Assembly (NCBI RefSeq): GCF_020520425.1
Contig: NC_079491.1
Coordinates: 48,226,027-48,290,026, forward strand
DNA length: 64,000 nt
From: Spinacia oleracea
Taxonomy: Eukaryota > Streptophyta > Magnoliopsida > Caryophyllales > Amaranthaceae
Direction of reading: 5' to 3'
Part shown: positions 16,437 to 28,573 of the stretch, piece after piece
Layout: every line of letters begins with the position of its first letter
Numbering within the stretch: position 1 is the stretch's first letter
The notes under the pieces: generated by a model
What the model was told of the DNA's origin: nothing
The model's input: the letters and a program-made list of their open reading frames with translations, nothing else
Database searches by the model: none
Translations under genes and position numbers: made by a program

Positions 16437-16592
16437 AAGTAAACAGGCGTTATGCAACTATTAATAAGTAAACAGGCGTTATGTAGCTATTAATTATGAA
16501 TTTCTATTAAACAGACGCTATTAAAAAGAAATAGTGTCTTATATAGTTGTTTGATTCTATTAAACAGGCGTTATGCAACTATTAATAAAAAT
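16437..16592. repeat. short repeats around AACAGGCGTTATGCAACTAT
   Basis: The word AACAGGCGTTATG(C/T)A occurs at 16442, 16473 and 16562, with a relative at 16509, separated by AT-rich spacers. Non-coding. Confidence 0.6.
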
Positions 16593-17042
16593 AACCAACT
16601 TTTCTTTCAACTTGTTCGTTTGTTCCTCGTGTTGTTTAATGTTGAACAATGGAGCTCTTTTATGGATTATTGACATTGTTGGTATTGAATTACTTTTTTG
16701 TTTTTGATGTTATAGATCGATTTGCATTGGTTTGGGTGGTGGTCTTACAGTGGGAAGAGTTTGAGAATTGTTTCTTTAAATTGTAGAGAATAATTCCATA
16801 AACCGTACTTTGAAAACATACTTCGTAATGATATTGAAATATAAGCTAAAATATATTTCGTAATATGATAATGAACTGAAATATATATTCCGTATATATA
16901 ACTGATTTGTTTGCCGAAAAATATTTTTAAAATGTATATTATCAACAGAATCTTTAGGATTTGTAATCAAAATAAATAATACACTTCCTTAAATAAATTA
17001 TTCTAATTCCCTCAAAAAAAAATTAAATAAAATTTTTTAATT

Positions 17043-17112
17043 AAAAAGAGAGGCGAATCAATGAGTGACATTTGTCATCACCACATTGATTTCCTCTCTT
17101 TTAGTACAGTAT
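17043..17112. repeat. palindromic repeat, copy 1
   Basis: AAAAAGAGAGG...AATCAATG is followed by CATTGATTTCCTCTCTTTTA, forming a hairpin of about 20 pairs around a loop containing GTGACATTTGTCATCAC. A close copy lies at 17426-17494. Confidence 0.65.
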
Positions 17113-17425
17113 ATAGATTCTGTATAAATCTAAGTTTTAATTTCTGCATATTACGAGTAATCCTTAATTCCTAAGTCGTTGGTATTACGTTACTAAGATA
17201 TATTGCATTCCATGTCCCAATTATTTTGATTCTTTATACTTTCTTTTTTTATAATTATTGTTTCTATTCAATATATTGTTTCCTTTGAATGTATAATCTA
17301 CGCCTAAATGGTTTAATATGGAATGGATACGCTGATTTTTTTTCTACACTTCAATTAGTATGCACTTTGTATATTTAGTAATAAAGTCCTAGATATTATT
17401 TTGTTTTAATTATTTATTTATATTA

Positions 17426-17494
17426 AAAGAGAGGTCAATCAATGAGTGACAAATGTCATCACCACATTGATTTGCTCTCTTTTAGTATATTATA
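17426..17494. repeat. palindromic repeat, copy 2
   Basis: Copy of 17043-17112 with the same arms and loop. It is followed within 30 bases by a GCACGCGATGCGTGC hairpin (17504-17518) of the kind found near Helitron 3' ends, so it may mark a Helitron terminus. Confidence 0.6.
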
Positions 17495-17520
17495 TAGTCT
17501 TATATGCACGCGATGCGTGC

Positions 17521-20324
17521 GAGATTATACACGCGATGGATATATTGTCACAAACCTCTTTAAATTGATTGCGAGTACAAAAAAATACTACAACAAACAA
17601 AATGCTACGATTATGAGACTTGATTGTGAGTAAAAAAAAGAAATTGAGTATAAAAATAAGACTTGATTGCGAGTACAACAACTATTCTGTCTCTTTAGCT
17701 TCGACTTGTCACTCGACATTTTGACATCTCTTATTCTGTTCATTTTCGACAGTGTCGCAGCTACAATAATGCTAGGATTATGAGGTCCACTGCAATAGAA
17801 AAAGAAAAAAGAACGTCGTTCAATAGAAGGGAAAAAAAAGAAATTGAGTATAAAAATAATGCTTGATTCACAGGAAGATATCAACCAAAGGGATATCAAT
17901 AGATTGTTACTACTTAATACATATTTCAGAATCGATATGATCAAACATGAATGGTTTAAGTTTAATTAAAACAAAAGATGACATCACGAAATTTTAGAAG
18001 ACCAACTCTAGCACTAAAACAACAAATAATCAATTGAACCAGTGAGCTTAACCATGTTAAAATTGCATTACTCAAACCTAGCCTAATACACTGTCTTCTC
18101 ATGAACAAAACCACCACCTACGTTTCCTCAAGCTCTAGAATTAAAAGAACAAATTGCCCGAATACTTACTCAATCAAACATTCGTAAATTACACGAAGTA
18201 TATAAAAATTAGCAATCAAACTAAGCTTGATCGAGCCCATAAAGTAATTTCATCATATTGTAATCTGCTGGTGCATTGTACCAAATTGAAACAAAAAAGG
18301 TGCAAAAATAAATGACCAACAATCAATTTTGCAAGTTCAGTCAATTTTGCTAGTCTGATCACAGTATAATAACACAAAATTCAATTAAAAAAAAGTAATT
18401 GACCTCCCATCATCAGAAGAAGAATACTGCAGCAACTGCTCCAACAACCTTTTCGCCGACCGCAAGTTCGCTTCCCCGAACAAAGCTCACCGACAAAACC
18501 ACGCCAGAGGCAGCCGTCTCCATGATGTCTGGAGCTGGGAAGGCCCAAGGCAGCAGTCGTGTGGGCAAGGAGCCGCTGGCTCTCATTCAAGGTTCGACCT
18601 ATAAATGACCAACAATCAATTTTGCAAGTTCAATCAATTTGTAATAACTGACACTTCATAATCACAGCACGAAAGAAATTAAGATCCTTATAAATCAAAT
18701 CGAAATCATTATTTTTCGAAAAATCGAAAATAAAAAGAAAATCAACCTTAATAAAAACGTTTGGTAGACGGTCATCAATTACTACTGTCACCATACATTA
18801 TGACCTATCAAACAGGCGGTAAAAGTCAGTTAAATGCCGGAAAGTCAGTTGTTAACTTGTAACATTGTCAAGCTAATTCTTTTAGCTTGTGTGATTGTTG
18901 GTGTATAACACCCTTTCAGAATAAAAGGCGCTATTCTTGTATAGGTGTATGTATCTTTGTATGTTTCATATCGTGTTACGGTATTATTTCTTATTTCACA
19001 AAGCAGTACAGACTATATATAGAGGTCTGTAGTTTGTACTATTATTTCAGCGCAATTAGGCGCAAATGAAATGCAAGTAAAAATGCCAGTAAAATTCTTA
19101 CAGGTATAGCAGCATCTCGGAAATCTTTAGAAGTGAATTCCACAATAGGGCTGATTGTTCCCAGAAGATGGTGCGACACTCTTTCAACACAAAAACTCCA
19201 TCTCAGAAAAATAGGAGAGAGAAATTAAAGCGGGAGAATAGAGAGAGGAAGAGATAGAAATTGCCTTTTTGCTCAGGGAGAATGACTTTGTTAGTGATAA
19301 CATCCAAGCTATGGTAGACTTGCTATGCCCCACCGTAAGCCCACCGGTACAGTGATCGGCCTGATTGCCCATTGGCATATAAGCATTAAGCTAAGTTAGT
19401 TAGAAATTTTGGAAAATTCATAGAGAATTAGAGACTGTTATCAACTCATCAATTCATCATCAGCCCTTGGCTGGGCTACAACTTCACCATTATTGTTCTC
19501 ATACTTTTAATCAACTATCCATAACAAATTAACAATACATAATCTCAAATACCAAACCCAGTTTCTCTAATTTATCAAACAACATTGCACAAAACTTCTA
19601 CAAAACCATTTTCAATGAGTATCAAAGCCATGGCTAAAGAGCTCTATTTAAACCATTTTCAATAATCATGAGACATAATTTCAATCACCCATTAATTTCC
19701 TAAATTTGCACAAAAAATTAAGTCACCCATTTGTACAAAACCTTCACTTGACTAAAATTCAGTAAAATTCCAGACAAATTTGGAGAAAAAATTCACGATA
19801 ACTTCAATTATCCCACATTAGGCAAATTCCAATAAATCAAGTTACAGCATAACCCAGAAAACCAAATGTAAGCCAATAAATCAGGTTCCAACTTACAAAA
19901 CTCGCATTGATAATGAGTTGCAAAATTAATCAATCATCCTTCACATGCCTAATATGCATCCAAAAAACACCACATCTCTGGCACAAACAAATTCCGTAGT
20001 GAAAAACTACTCAAAGAAATTAACATCGATGTTCAAAAAATTAACCTCAATAAACAGAATTTTCATCCAGAATTCTCAGAATTACAAAGTCCATCGTTCA
20101 TAAATTCACAGATAACCTCAATTTCTTATTAAGAACCCACAAATTTCTTGAGCAAAATTCAAAATTGCAGTTGTGCAATTTTAACAAATAACCTCTATTT
20201 AACAAATATGGAAAAAATAAGAAATTAACAAATTAAGAATCTGGAAAAATCTGGAAAAATTAACAAATTAAGAACCCACAGATAACCTCGATTTAACAAA
20301 ATCTGGAAAAAAAATAGCAAAAAT
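17521..20324. other. non-coding interior of the Helitron-like region
   Basis: It contains repeated phrases AAAGAAATTGAGTATAAAAA at about 17636 and 17839. A GC-richer block of about 220 bases (18400-18600) is flanked by a direct repeat of about 37 bases at 18309 and 18602 (starting AAATGACCAACAATC). The block has open frames on both strands but none I recognise, and could be a captured exon. No complete gene seen. Confidence 0.4.
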
Positions 20325-20339
20325 TCAGAATATAAAATC

Positions 20340-20562
20340 AGTGTTTGTAAGGAAACTTACAATGACTTCCCGGAAGTTCGAAGAACATGGCCAAGAACAT
20401 GGCCTTATCACCGAGGTCTTTGGCGACAGAAGTGTCGGGGGAAATGCCGCTAAATGAATTGAAGCCGAGAGCCGCTTGATCCTCGAAAATCTTGGGTAAG
20501 GATTTGAATTGATTGTAAAGATACTGCAATTCAGACTCATAGCTTTCTGGATCGCATTTCAT
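20340..20562 (-). pseudogene. captured fragment of an SDA1-like gene (first exon)
   Basis: The - strand frame begins MKCDPESYESELQYLYNQF and continues through DQAALGFNSFSGI and SVAKDLGDKAMFLA. This is the conserved N-terminal pattern of SDA1, a nuclear protein of 60S ribosome biogenesis (about 800 residues when complete). The resemblance ends about residue 60, after which the frame reads into a GTAAGT donor-like site at 20357-20362. No further SDA1 exons are visible downstream, and the fragment sits within 0.7 kb of a Helitron-like 5' end on the same strand. The best explanation is a gene fragment picked up by the element. The family assignment is from memory of conserved words, not a search. 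Confidence 0.6.
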
Positions 20563-20900
20563 TTTTTATTGTAGGGTTTGGAGGGTCAATTTGTCGGCTG
20601 AGAGCCCGGGGAGAAGCCCTCTGCTGTCATCTCCGCTGCGAGAATCGATATGCCATCTTGATTTGGAACCCTAATTTGCAATCCGTACTTTGTGCGCCCG
20701 CATCGTTGTTTTTCCACAATGAGGAATCCAGATCTTCGAAATTTATTAGGGTTCTTCATTGAATTTCTAGAGTTTCGATGGTGACCGGAGATGAAGAAAT
20801 GGATGTTTGGGAGTTGCAGAATTACCATGGAGTTGAGAGGAGAGAGAAAAGGCGTGAGTTAAGAGGAGGGAGAGATCGTGGGTCAGTGAATCTCTAGGGT
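20563..20900 (-). other. 5'-UTR/promoter-like sequence upstream of the SDA1 fragment
   Basis: It has CT-rich and AACCCTA motifs on the - strand and an 80-residue frame at 20828-20586 with no recognised domain. Probably captured together with the SDA1 fragment. Confidence 0.35.
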
Positions 20901-21002
20901 TTGGAAGGATGGGGTTAGTGAGGCTATTATCGTCAATTCACAGGGGGACACGAAAAGTTATTTTACTCTTATGCCCTCAGCTGTTCCTTTATATAATAGA
21001 GA

Positions 21003-22749
21003 TAGATAGATAGATGGTGGATGTCAACATGAAGGTGAAGAAGAAGGGAGAGATAAAAGGAAGGCCGTGAATTCCTTTGGCCTTTTGGGTGGTTTTCTTT
21101 TCTGCAAAGCTTGCTTTCGGTTTCAGCGACCTTACGACTCTCTTTACGTCTATCTTAATTATTGACATGAGTTTATATTCTCTCTGTATTCAAAACCTCT
21201 GCTAAAACCGGTCTCGAATATTTGTCTTCTTATATATTTCTAAGTCTGCCTGTTAGTCTATTCTCTAGCCTAAAGTGGGGATCTATGGGTATCTAGGCTA
21301 ATAGTAAGGTTACTCTTGAGGAATCAAGACTAAACTCAGGATCATTCAGGCAGCCACCAGGGAGCTCCAAACCTAAAAGGAGATCTAGCAAGGACAAGAG
21401 GTAAGTTCTTGAGAACCGCAACACAACCTGAATTGTGTTGTAAAGTACGTATCTTTTAATTGCTTTCATCACCTCTATAAATTGCTAACATAATCTGGTC
21501 AATTATCACGCTGATAAGATAATCTTTGGATAAATAGGGTCTTGCTAGGTACCTTAAATTAATATAAATAATCTCTTGACATATTGTTTAGTTAATTACT
21601 TGTGCATTAAAATCCACCCAGATTAGAAATGCAGTATAACGCATGTCCCTAAATTTGTTCGTGACACGAAGTTTTAGACTAGTAAAAACCACCGAGGGCT
21701 AATATTAGGCACTCCCATATTAGTAACTTTACCCTCGAACCCAATCTCTACTCTACGGAGAGGTATGTTGGGGCGATTTTCATTCGAGATCACAAGGGAA
21801 CTAATTAATTGCTACTGTGAACAAATATTGAAGCCTTGGTAGATCAATCTATGGTACTCTTGTATCACAAAGACATGATTTTGTCAGTTTTTTCCAATAT
21901 GCACGCTAAAACTGCCTGACAGCTCCATTGAACTAGTTAAGGCAGAATAAGCTATAGATGTTCCTTAATCGATTGCCACAACATATGAGGGAATATATGG
22001 GAATCAACTAAAGTACGCATCCCATTCTTGATAAAAGAAACGTTGTGCATCTGGAAATTGCATCACTTTTCGACCCCCTTATAGCGGGTCAGGTGTACGG
22101 AGGGTACAGGTTATAACTCATAGGATAGCGACCCGTTGACCCCTAATTGACGGCTTTATCATGCCATACCGATAGGACCGCCGCTGGTAGGGATGATCAT
22201 CTATAGCTAATAAGGATGTTGTGAGGAATCTCCTTGGGTTCCTATCATCATGTTGATAGGTATCCTTTTACATGTATTTTTTCAGATGCTTTTGGATTGT
22301 TCTCACACTAAATACCCACTTAACCTTTATTATTACCTAACATTTATATCACTTTTGTGAGCGATTTCAGACAAAAACGTTGGAAGATGATGAAATTTCC
22401 CAAATATGCTCCATTTTCTGTTAATTCCCACTCTACAGTCCACGCAAGCAAGAAAATCGATCTATTTTTTTTTTGCAAATCGCAACCAAATCGCCAATTG
22501 AATTGGCAACTTCCATGATTCAAGTGTTACTCGTTAATTCAAGCGATTGTTTTCCAAGCTTCCACAGTTCCTCCAACATTAGTATGCTTCAGAGCTTCAC
22601 TGCAATCTTGCTCATGAATGAAAATAATACCAACAACAAGCCTTAAAGTTGTGGTGTTTCCCATAGTAGAATCCGCCAACCATTCCTTCAAACTCGAAAT
22701 CACCGATTCCTGAAATTAATGTGACTGAATGAAACCCAATTTGACCATG
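21003..22749. other. intergenic, no gene seen
   Basis: Begins with a GATA-type microsatellite (21001-21014). No ORF over 60 codons, RNA gene or transposon end is evident. Confidence 0.5.
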
Positions 22750-24589
22750 TACTACAGAAATAGCTTTTAATAGCGTTTCTTTAATAGCGCTTTTGCCTCT
22801 TTCGCTATCAAAAGATTAAAAAATAGCATATTATAGCGCTTAGTAGAAAAACGCTATCATATTTCAACATATTATAGCGGTTTAATAGGGCGCACTGTCA
22901 TATGATAGACATTTTTTATAGGGATTTCAAACTTGAAACGTATTTTGTTTTTTAAAAGAAAAAAAAACTAAAACTAAAAATATGAACCGCTTAAAACATT
23001 TTCTTACCCACGTTTCTTTACTCTGCAAAAACCAAAAACCTCAAACCTAAGACTCTCCATAGACGGAAAAACCTACCACAATCCTTTACGCGACGGCGAT
23101 TTACGGTGGTGGCGGCGTTTTTTTTTTTCCTGTGGTGGTTCTTCCGACAGAATTTCGAATTCCATGGTAATCTCCCTTTCTTTTGCGAAATTCTGTTAAT
23201 TTATGGTGAGTTGTTCTTATTTTGCATTTGAAGGGTGGGATTATTGTTAATTATTTTTATTGAATTGGTTTTGTGGGGACGGGGTTTGGATTCAGTTAGG
23301 GTTGGTTTAATTATGGGTTTTGTGTTTTGTTCCTCTGAATTGGTAGACGTAAGTAGCACATATTTGGTTTGGATTTGGGTTCTGATTCTTTATTTTGATA
23401 ATGGGTTGATTCATTATTTGATTTCATGATTACACTGGAATTACGGTTTTGTTGAATTTTCTCAATATATATACATTTTACAACATTTTGGTTGATAGAT
23501 CGCATAGTTTCAATGGAAAATACAAGAGTGCCGATTTTTTTATTTTAAAAAAATCTCCGTTGATGTAAACCATGTAGTCATGGTGTCATTCTTGAGAGGT
23601 AGTTTATCTTCTTGAGTGTACAATGTAGTATCAACTGGCAATGTCACAAGCAATATGGGTGAACAATGTTTTCTTTGGGATAACCTTGTCTTTCAGATTC
23701 ATTCCAATTTATCTATCTCCTTAGTGGGAAATCTGATATGAGGCAGTAACCATCAATGCCTCCATAGACCTTTGGGGCATGCAACTAACAAATTTTACTG
23801 TTGCATATACTTAACCATTCTAGGTAATACGTGCTTAGGTTCATTCTTTGCGTCTAAGTTTGGTGATGCTTTCTCCCTGGTTGCTTGAATTCAGGTGACG
23901 CGACACTTTAGATTTTCTTTGTCAGTGTCTTGCGAATATGGTATGATGGAAACGAGATATATCTGTTGAGTATCGAAATTAGTATGATCTATTAGCTGAC
24001 TCTTTTATGTTTTCCTACTATGTACATCTCGGTGTTTACCCATTTTAAGTTGTTGGATGGGTCTGTTTAGGTTAGTTTGTGTGCAGGTCAGTTTTACACA
24101 GCCAATTTGAGTTGTGTTGGCAGGTTTATTCAGTCTTTTGCCTTAAATGTTTGGTCGGATTTGTGTTAGTCAAGGAGGGCCTTCTTAAGTTCCTTAATTT
24201 ACTGAGAATATGAGCGTGGAAACTGGCAGTCTCATATAGGACCGAAATATGAGATATAAATTGATGATGTGCATAAATAAATGAATTGGACTTGGGCAGT
24301 TGTTGCCTTTTGGAAAGAGCTTATAATTCAATTTCAGAAAACGTGTTCATCATGTAATTAGAGTCGAGGACTTTTGGTTGGTTGTTGATGAAATTTATGC
24401 CATGACCTGTATAATATCTTTTTCCCTTAAGTGTGAGTTTTGATTCTTTTCTTGTCTTACTGTAATGAAGTTGACAGGGCTGGACCATGAAGTTCTTAAC
24501 TTGGTTTTTGCGGTTCTGTTTCTGTATGTGACTATGTATCAATAGTGGATACTATCTTACCTTCTACTCCTGGCTGCTCTTAATATTGA

Positions 24590-24815
24590 TCTACTAATTT
24601 GCTGCTAATTTATTGCTTTCTGTGCATAATGGTCTACTGATATGCTGCTTTAATTTGAATACTGATCCACTGATATGCTGCTTCGAATACTAATCTACTA
24701 ATATACTGCTGTGAATGATGATATGTTGTGAATGCTGATATGCTGTGAATACTGATCTGCTGATCTTGCTACTGATCCTGCACATTCTGACCACTGATAC
24801 GATGTGAACTGATAT
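24590..24815. repeat. degenerate repeats of CTGATATGCTGTGAAT
   Basis: At least eight imperfect copies of a word near CTGATNTGCTG(CTT/TGAA)T lie head to tail. Non-coding. Confidence 0.65.
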
Positions 24816-25146
24816 GTTGTGATTTTTCACCGTCATTTGTTCCTTGAACTACTGTCATACATATATACTATTACCTGTGTTACTCTGAAACGGTGGCTTG
24901 CATTCTTACAAGCAGGTAGCTACTGTCAAGACCTCAAAACTTGGGGTTTCAAGCTTGTAAGTATATCAGTAACACAGGTACAAGACCTTAATTGCATTTG
25001 GAACAAGTTAAACTTCGTTATTTATGCTAAAATTTGGTGTTATGTTGAAAAATATATTTTCTGGTTACCAAGTCAGAAATGAATACACTGAAGTATTGAA
25101 TACATCTGTTGTTTTTTCACTATCAAGTTTGCTTTGCATACCAGTC

Positions 25147-25855
25147 CTATTCGGTATCTTTGCTTGATTTGCTTCTTGGTTCATATTTTTTATCCTTTTT
25201 CTTCCTCTCCTTCTCCTTTGCCTTTCCCTTTGATGTACCCTTGCTATCAGCTTGAATATCCTTCACAAGAGCGTTTTTAATGTCAGAAACTCTATTCTCA
25301 TCAAGAATCACTTTTTCCTTTCCTTTAACTTTGTCAGTACTCTTTTCAACTTTACTAGATAACACCGTATCATCGTGCTTCTGAGAACCTTCTACTCCAG
25401 GGGTTGTTGTAGGAGCACATTTCACTAAGTTTCCACCTACATTTGCCTTGTCTTCATCCACCTTATCATCACCTACGTTATCACTTAACTTTCCAGAAGT
25501 GTTCATGTTTCCATCCTGGCTCTGTATAACAGTCTTGTTCTCACTATTGGCTACTACTCCACCAGTGCCCTTCTTTTTTGGTACCCTCTTGATGATTTTC
25601 CTTTTAACTAGTCTTTTTACAGGACCATCCCGCACCACGTTAACACCCGTTGCATCTGATTTCACCTCCGGTTTATGTTCAGTAGAGTTTGAATTCTTAT
25701 CACTTTTCACACCAGATTCTTTGTCCAATTCTTTCACATCATCATCAGTTTCGGACAACTTCTTTGCTACTTTCTTTCTGGTAAAAGTTTTGACACTAGT
25801 GACATCTGCAGGTAATGCGTCTTGCTGACCAGCAATTTCTGAGTTTACACTGGTA
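25147..25855 (-). pseudogene. lysine-rich nuclear-type protein fragment, frameshifted
   Basis: The - strand frame encodes about 235 residues without an intact start. It contains KKVAKKLSETDDD, then RLVKRKIIKRVPKKKG, acidic/Lys-rich linkers, and ends in a KGKAKEKERKKKDKKYEP tail before a stop. Further upstream (25980-25856) the same kind of sequence (KIVKQKVADKIVNGENGG) lies in a different frame, so a frameshift near 25857 separates the two. The KRK-KRVPKK pattern resembles the basic linker of plant CCAR1-like SHORT ROOT IN SALT MEDIUM 1 proteins, but low-complexity basic sequence can mislead. No promoter or start fits, and it lies inside a CACTA-like element, so capture is likely. Confidence 0.45.
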
Positions 25856-27277
25856 TTGGCTCAATAACCTTATCCTCCAACTTATTACTATCTTTACCTC
25901 CATTTTCACCATTGACTATTTTATCAGCAACCTTTTGCTTGACAATTTTCGAGTTAAGCTCTAGAATTTAGCTTGGTTAAGATATAATAGTGCTTGAGTT
26001 AATGCTTGACAAATCATTTATCTTTTGACCTTTAATCATATCTCAAATTCTGTATCAGCTTTTGCTAAATTTGGTCTATATCGCTCCCTTAAATTTGGTC
26101 ACTCCTTATCTTAAGAAGTGCATTATAACTATCTGTATCGTAAAGATGATACTTCATAGAAAGTGAAATAAGCAAGATTCTGCTTTATCAAGATTATTTT
26201 ATGTACAATACACAAATACCAAAGCACTGCAAATATTGTTGTCAGGTTTAAGGTCAAATAAGTCAATGTCTTGCATCAGAAATTCTACCTCTAAGCATCT
26301 TCTCAATCTGCACGAGCAGCTTATTAGGTTTTGATAAATGGCTAAACATGGTATAACCCTCCTTTCTAGCATTGTTATTTTTTTCCTGAGTTGTTATGGT
26401 CAACTTATGCTATTCCGGAACAATATCTGCAGACCATGAGCTTTTAGATGAATAAAATTTATATATTTTTACTTCTATCATGCACTCTTTGTGCTGTTAT
26501 GGACTCTCTTCTGCTGTGAACGTATGTTGGGACTTTCATCCATCGTTAGTGCAAAGAACTCACAAATTCACTTAATGTATGGCACTTAATGTTTATGGTA
26601 ATACTAATTCTTTCGGGTTTTTTCCCTTTTATATATGTATGAATTCTTATACCCCATTGTTTCGCAGTACTTTTCAGTTTGTCAGTTTTCAAGTTATGAC
26701 AAAGAGCAGATTGACGAAGTAAGAACCGAATGGGTGCGCCATGTTGTTCAACAATTGTATAATTGCTCGGTTTTGTTGAAGGAATTAACAAACATAAGAC
26801 TCGATTGATTAATGTATTTTACGTAGTTTAATGTTTAGAATTTTAGTATAGATCTATGTAATTTGTTTTATTAGGGTGACAATTGCAAAAATTCTTTTAA
26901 TTGAGGTTTGAAAATTAATTTTCAACTATTTACTATTCTTCAATATATGGTGTTATTTGTGGTAAAAAATGAAATATTTTTCAGCTATACTATAAATATA
27001 TATATAAAAAAAACCCTTTGATATCGCTTCATATACATCCGCTATAGAAAATAATTTAAAAATGGCGCCAAATTTTTAATAGTGTTTCTTTAATAGCGCT
27101 TATAATGTGCTATAAAAGAAAAATTTGAATTATCCCAATATTACATATGACAGCGCTTTTGAAAAGCGTTATTAAAGGTACCTTTTACTTTTAATAGCGG
27201 AGCCATTGAAGCGCTGTTAAAAGCATTATTAAGCGCTATTAAAAGCATTTTTTAACTACGAATTCCACAGAGTAGTA

Positions 27278-28045
27278 TTCTAGTAACTTCAAATTCGGTT
27301 ATACATAACAAAATTGAGATCCAAATACTATATAATAAAAAAAAAAAATAGAAATAAAATCCATAGCTATTAAAATCCGACAGAACAAAAGCTTAAGCTT
27401 CCTAACGACTTCGTATTCAAGCCGTACTTTCAAAATAAATAGAAAATAAAAACAGAGGTGGAAGAAATCTCAGCCGCTCAGTCGACCGCCTACCCCTCGT
27501 TTATCCTAGTTGTCTACCCCTCGTTGTCAGGCGCCTCCGAATATCTCCTGCAATGGTGGGTCTGGTGTCTGCAACTTTAAACTTCTTGAATCTTGATATT
27601 ATGAGCTTATGACGATGAATATAGTTGAAATGTGTTTGGTAATTATAATGGTAGAATTTGTTTTAGGTGGATTTGCAACAACTTATATTGTAACATAGAT
27701 TCTTTTGAGTGTGGATTTGTAACCGCTTGTATTGCGACAGAGATTCCTTGAGTGGAGGGTCGCCACTTTTACATGGGGTAAAGTCGCTAATTGAATTGGT
27801 TATTTACGTAAATCGTCAATTTAATTGGCGGTTTGTAGGTGAACCAGATGCATACACATCGGTGCTGATTTAGACGGTAGTTTGGGAATTTAATGAAAAA
27901 TGGGTGTATTTCGAGAATTTTAAACTTCTTAACATTATTGTCAGAAGTTGGTCCACTTTGGTTTGTTATTATATGGGCAATTTTGATATTTATATGCTTT
28001 TATAATTTTTTGCACAATTAATGCAAATAAAAATAAAATAAAGGA
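27278..28045. other. intergenic, no gene seen
   Basis: It holds a GC-richer leader-like stretch (27470-27560) with a duplicated TACCCCTCGTT word. No coding frame supported. Confidence 0.45.
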
Positions 28046-28573
28046 AGTTTTTTTTTATATAAGGAGAAGAAACTAGATTACACCCTTACATAAGTGTAAC
28101 CTAAAGCATCCTTACGGATGATGAGAGAGAGGGTGTTATCCCACGAAGAGAGCCAATACTTCATGATTTGCAGATTAGTCCATTTAGCCGCCATGAAGTC
28201 CGCCGCTTGGTTAGCTTCTCTAAAACAGTGATTGACCGAGAAAGAGCCAAAACGAGCAAGGTCCATCTCTGCATCACAAATAATAGTGTTAATCTCCCAA
28301 GGAATTTTCCATGTACGTTTCAAACCATTGATTACTAGGAGATTACCCCCTTCAATGATTAGATTTTTTATACCAAGGAAAATAGCTCCTTTAATACCCT
28401 CCCGCATACCCACTGCTTCCGCTTGGATAACAGAGTAACTACTTGGGAGGGCTTTGGCTCCGGCTAACACAAGTTCGCCTGAATCATTTCTAATAACAAA
28501 ACCGAAAGATGCTTGACCACTGGACAATTTTGACCCATCAAAATTTAACTTATGAAAACCTGAAGGCGGCTTG
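28046..28573 (-). pseudogene. LINE 3' part: RNase H domain, left piece of a split element
   Basis: The - strand frame runs KPPSGFHKLNFDGSK then FGFVIRNDSGELVLAGAKAL, QAEAVGMREGI, CDAEMDLARF and CFREANQAADFMA. This is the plant non-LTR RNase H domain (RVT_3 type) that closes many plant L1-type LINE polyproteins. The catalytic Asp is in FDGS and the Glu in QAEA. A stop is followed by a short A-rich tail (T-run at about 28050 on the + strand). Its N-terminal continuation is cut at 28574 by the Athila LTR and resumes at 41235. Confidence 0.75.

Larger units (their letters stand above)
12853..21002 (-). mobile_element. Helitron-like region (ends recognised, no Rep/helicase)
   Basis: On the - strand the sequence starts A|TCTCTATTATATAAAGG at 21002. 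At the other side is a 3' hairpin CCGTGC-ATC-GCACGG (12865-12879) followed 8 bases later by CTAG|T (12853-12856). TC start, 3' hairpin, CTRR end and insertion between A and T are the Helitron hallmarks. No Rep-helicase ORF is present, so the element would be non-autonomous. At 8.1 kb it may be one element with nested insertions, or the two ends may belong to different elements; another hairpin at 17503-17520 could be an alternative 3' end. Confidence 0.4.
22750..27277. mobile_element. CACTA-like non-autonomous element
   Basis: Ends read TACTACAGAAATAGC (22750) and, inverted, TACTACTCTGTGG (27277). Inside each end lie many AATAGCGCT / AGCGCTATT words in both orientations (22766-22890 and 27079-27243), the subterminal repeat arrangement of En/Spm (CACTA) elements, whose typical terminus is CACTACAAGAAA. 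No transposase frame is present. A clear 3-base target duplication is not visible and the first base departs from consensus, so boundaries are provisional. The interior carries a 5'-UTR-like stretch (23040-23170) and a broken lysine-rich coding fragment. Confidence 0.5.
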
